This document shows positions 53,156 to 53,518 of a stretch of 53,518 bases of DNA, one piece after another (position 1 is the stretch's first letter; every line of letters starts with the position of its first letter). The stretch covers positions 3,261 to 56,778 of the forward strand of contig VXPE01000005.1 in the NCBI GenBank assembly GCA_009839745.1, read 5' to 3'. The DNA comes from Candidatus Poribacteria bacterium (GTDB lineage: Bacteria; Poribacteria; WGA-4E; WGA-3G). The notes under the pieces are model-generated. The model was not told the DNA's origin. It did no database searches and saw only the letters and a list, made by a program, of their open reading frames with translations. The position numbers were made by a program, and so were the translations under genes.

Positions 53156-53518
53156 CTAATTGGTTTTCTTAATTTTACCCCAGATGGTAAGAAATCTATC
53201 CAGTACTGCTACGCTCAGACCGCTCGGAGCGAATTGCTCAACAGTTGGAAGAATCGCGGGCCCTAACCCTTCTGCAACACCCCCAACAGCATAGATTTTA
53301 TTCGCAATAGTGCCAACCCCTAAGAACACTCTCGCCGTTGGCATTTCGGGGGCTTCTGTCCATGTGTCCTTGTCGGGATCGTATATTTCAACGGTTGTTA
53401 GCCCAGGACCTTGCACATTGGAGGTCCCCCCAACGGCGTAAATTTTTCCAGCCACAACGCCTACTGCCAAAGCCGTTCGAGGTGTCGGCATATCTGCTTT
53501 TTGGGTCCATGTATCAGT
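53156..53518 (-). CDS. Kelch-repeat protein, 5' end cut by window edge
   Basis: The open frame continues past 53518 (TDTWTQKAD precedes the first internal ATG), so the real start lies outside. The visible 121 residues hold two Kelch-type repeats (MPTPRTALAVGVVAGKIYAV, MPTARVFLGVGTIANKIYAV) and a tail LTIWGKIKKTN. Kelch proteins form beta-propellers and often bind partners extracellularly. The tail resembles that of the LamG protein. Confidence 0.85.
   Translation of the reverse strand, partial: TDTWTQKADMPTPRTALAVGVVAGKIYAVGGTSNVQGPGLTTVEIYDPDKDTWTEAPEMPTARVFLGVGTIANKIYAVGGVAEGLGPAILPTVEQFAPSGLSVAVLDRFLTIWGKIKKTN

Noticed and set aside
1-53518. tRNA, rRNA or insertion sequences
   Set aside because: No cloverleaf, ribosomal core segment or transposase-like frame could be recognised by eye in either strand.

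Overview
The window reads as a chromosome segment of an uncultured bacterium of the Candidatus Poribacteria type. That is an inference from gene content: paired phytanoyl-CoA dioxygenase (PhyH)-like proteins, a sulfatase, LamG and Kelch secreted proteins, enolase-superfamily and Gfo/Idh enzymes, and large polytopic proteins of a kind common in that group. No rRNA, tRNA, CRISPR array or insertion sequence was seen. Housekeeping genes (fmt, lspA, proC, tatAC, pgsA, pckG, a BamA-like protein) alternate with accessory blocks.

Layout. 1-12.2 kb, minus strand: fmt, a PASTA protein and rpe; lspA beside a full-length isoleucyl-tRNA synthetase-like protein that has lost its catalytic motifs; yggT, proC and yggS; pgeF and a cupin; a zinc-ribbon coiled-coil protein, tatC and tatA. 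12.6-21.4 kb, minus strand: a defence-like island. A small DUF4926-like gene is followed by one apparent operon with its own promoter, encoding a double-GHKL ATPase/histidine kinase, a receiver protein with an unassigned output domain, a type III-like methyltransferase (Mod), a small signal-peptide/coiled-coil/membrane protein, and a type III-like helicase-nuclease (Res). 21.9-33.6 kb: metabolic and membrane accessory genes, two adjacent PhyH-like oxygenases, pgsA, a LON-domain protein and an enolase-superfamily enzyme. 33.7-39.6 kb, minus strand: a broken secreted-protein gene, a fatty acid desaturase, GTP-type PEP carboxykinase and an Omp85 protein. 39.9-53.1 kb, mostly plus strand: a B12-binding radical SAM protein with a duplicated C-terminal repeat, a fused double ECF-type ATPase, an MNT-HEPN fusion, a LolA-like/YidD-like/TPR envelope cluster, a dehydrogenase pseudogene, a glycosidase-like protein, a LamG protein, a glycerophosphodiesterase, and an exported protein with phosphohistidine and ATP-grasp domains in reversed order. 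A truncated Kelch gene runs off the right edge.

The strongest candidates for something undescribed are the kinase-receiver-type III restriction operon (12.6-20.8 kb), the catalytically dead IleS paralogue in the usual ileS-lspA position, the probable AUU start codon of rpe, the exported reverse-order PEP-synthase-like protein, and a short repeat that appears to supply the ribosome-binding leader of several unrelated genes. Several gene starts were moved downstream of the longest open frame on ribosome-binding-site and homology grounds; these choices are stated entry by entry. All family assignments come from reading motifs by eye, with no database search.
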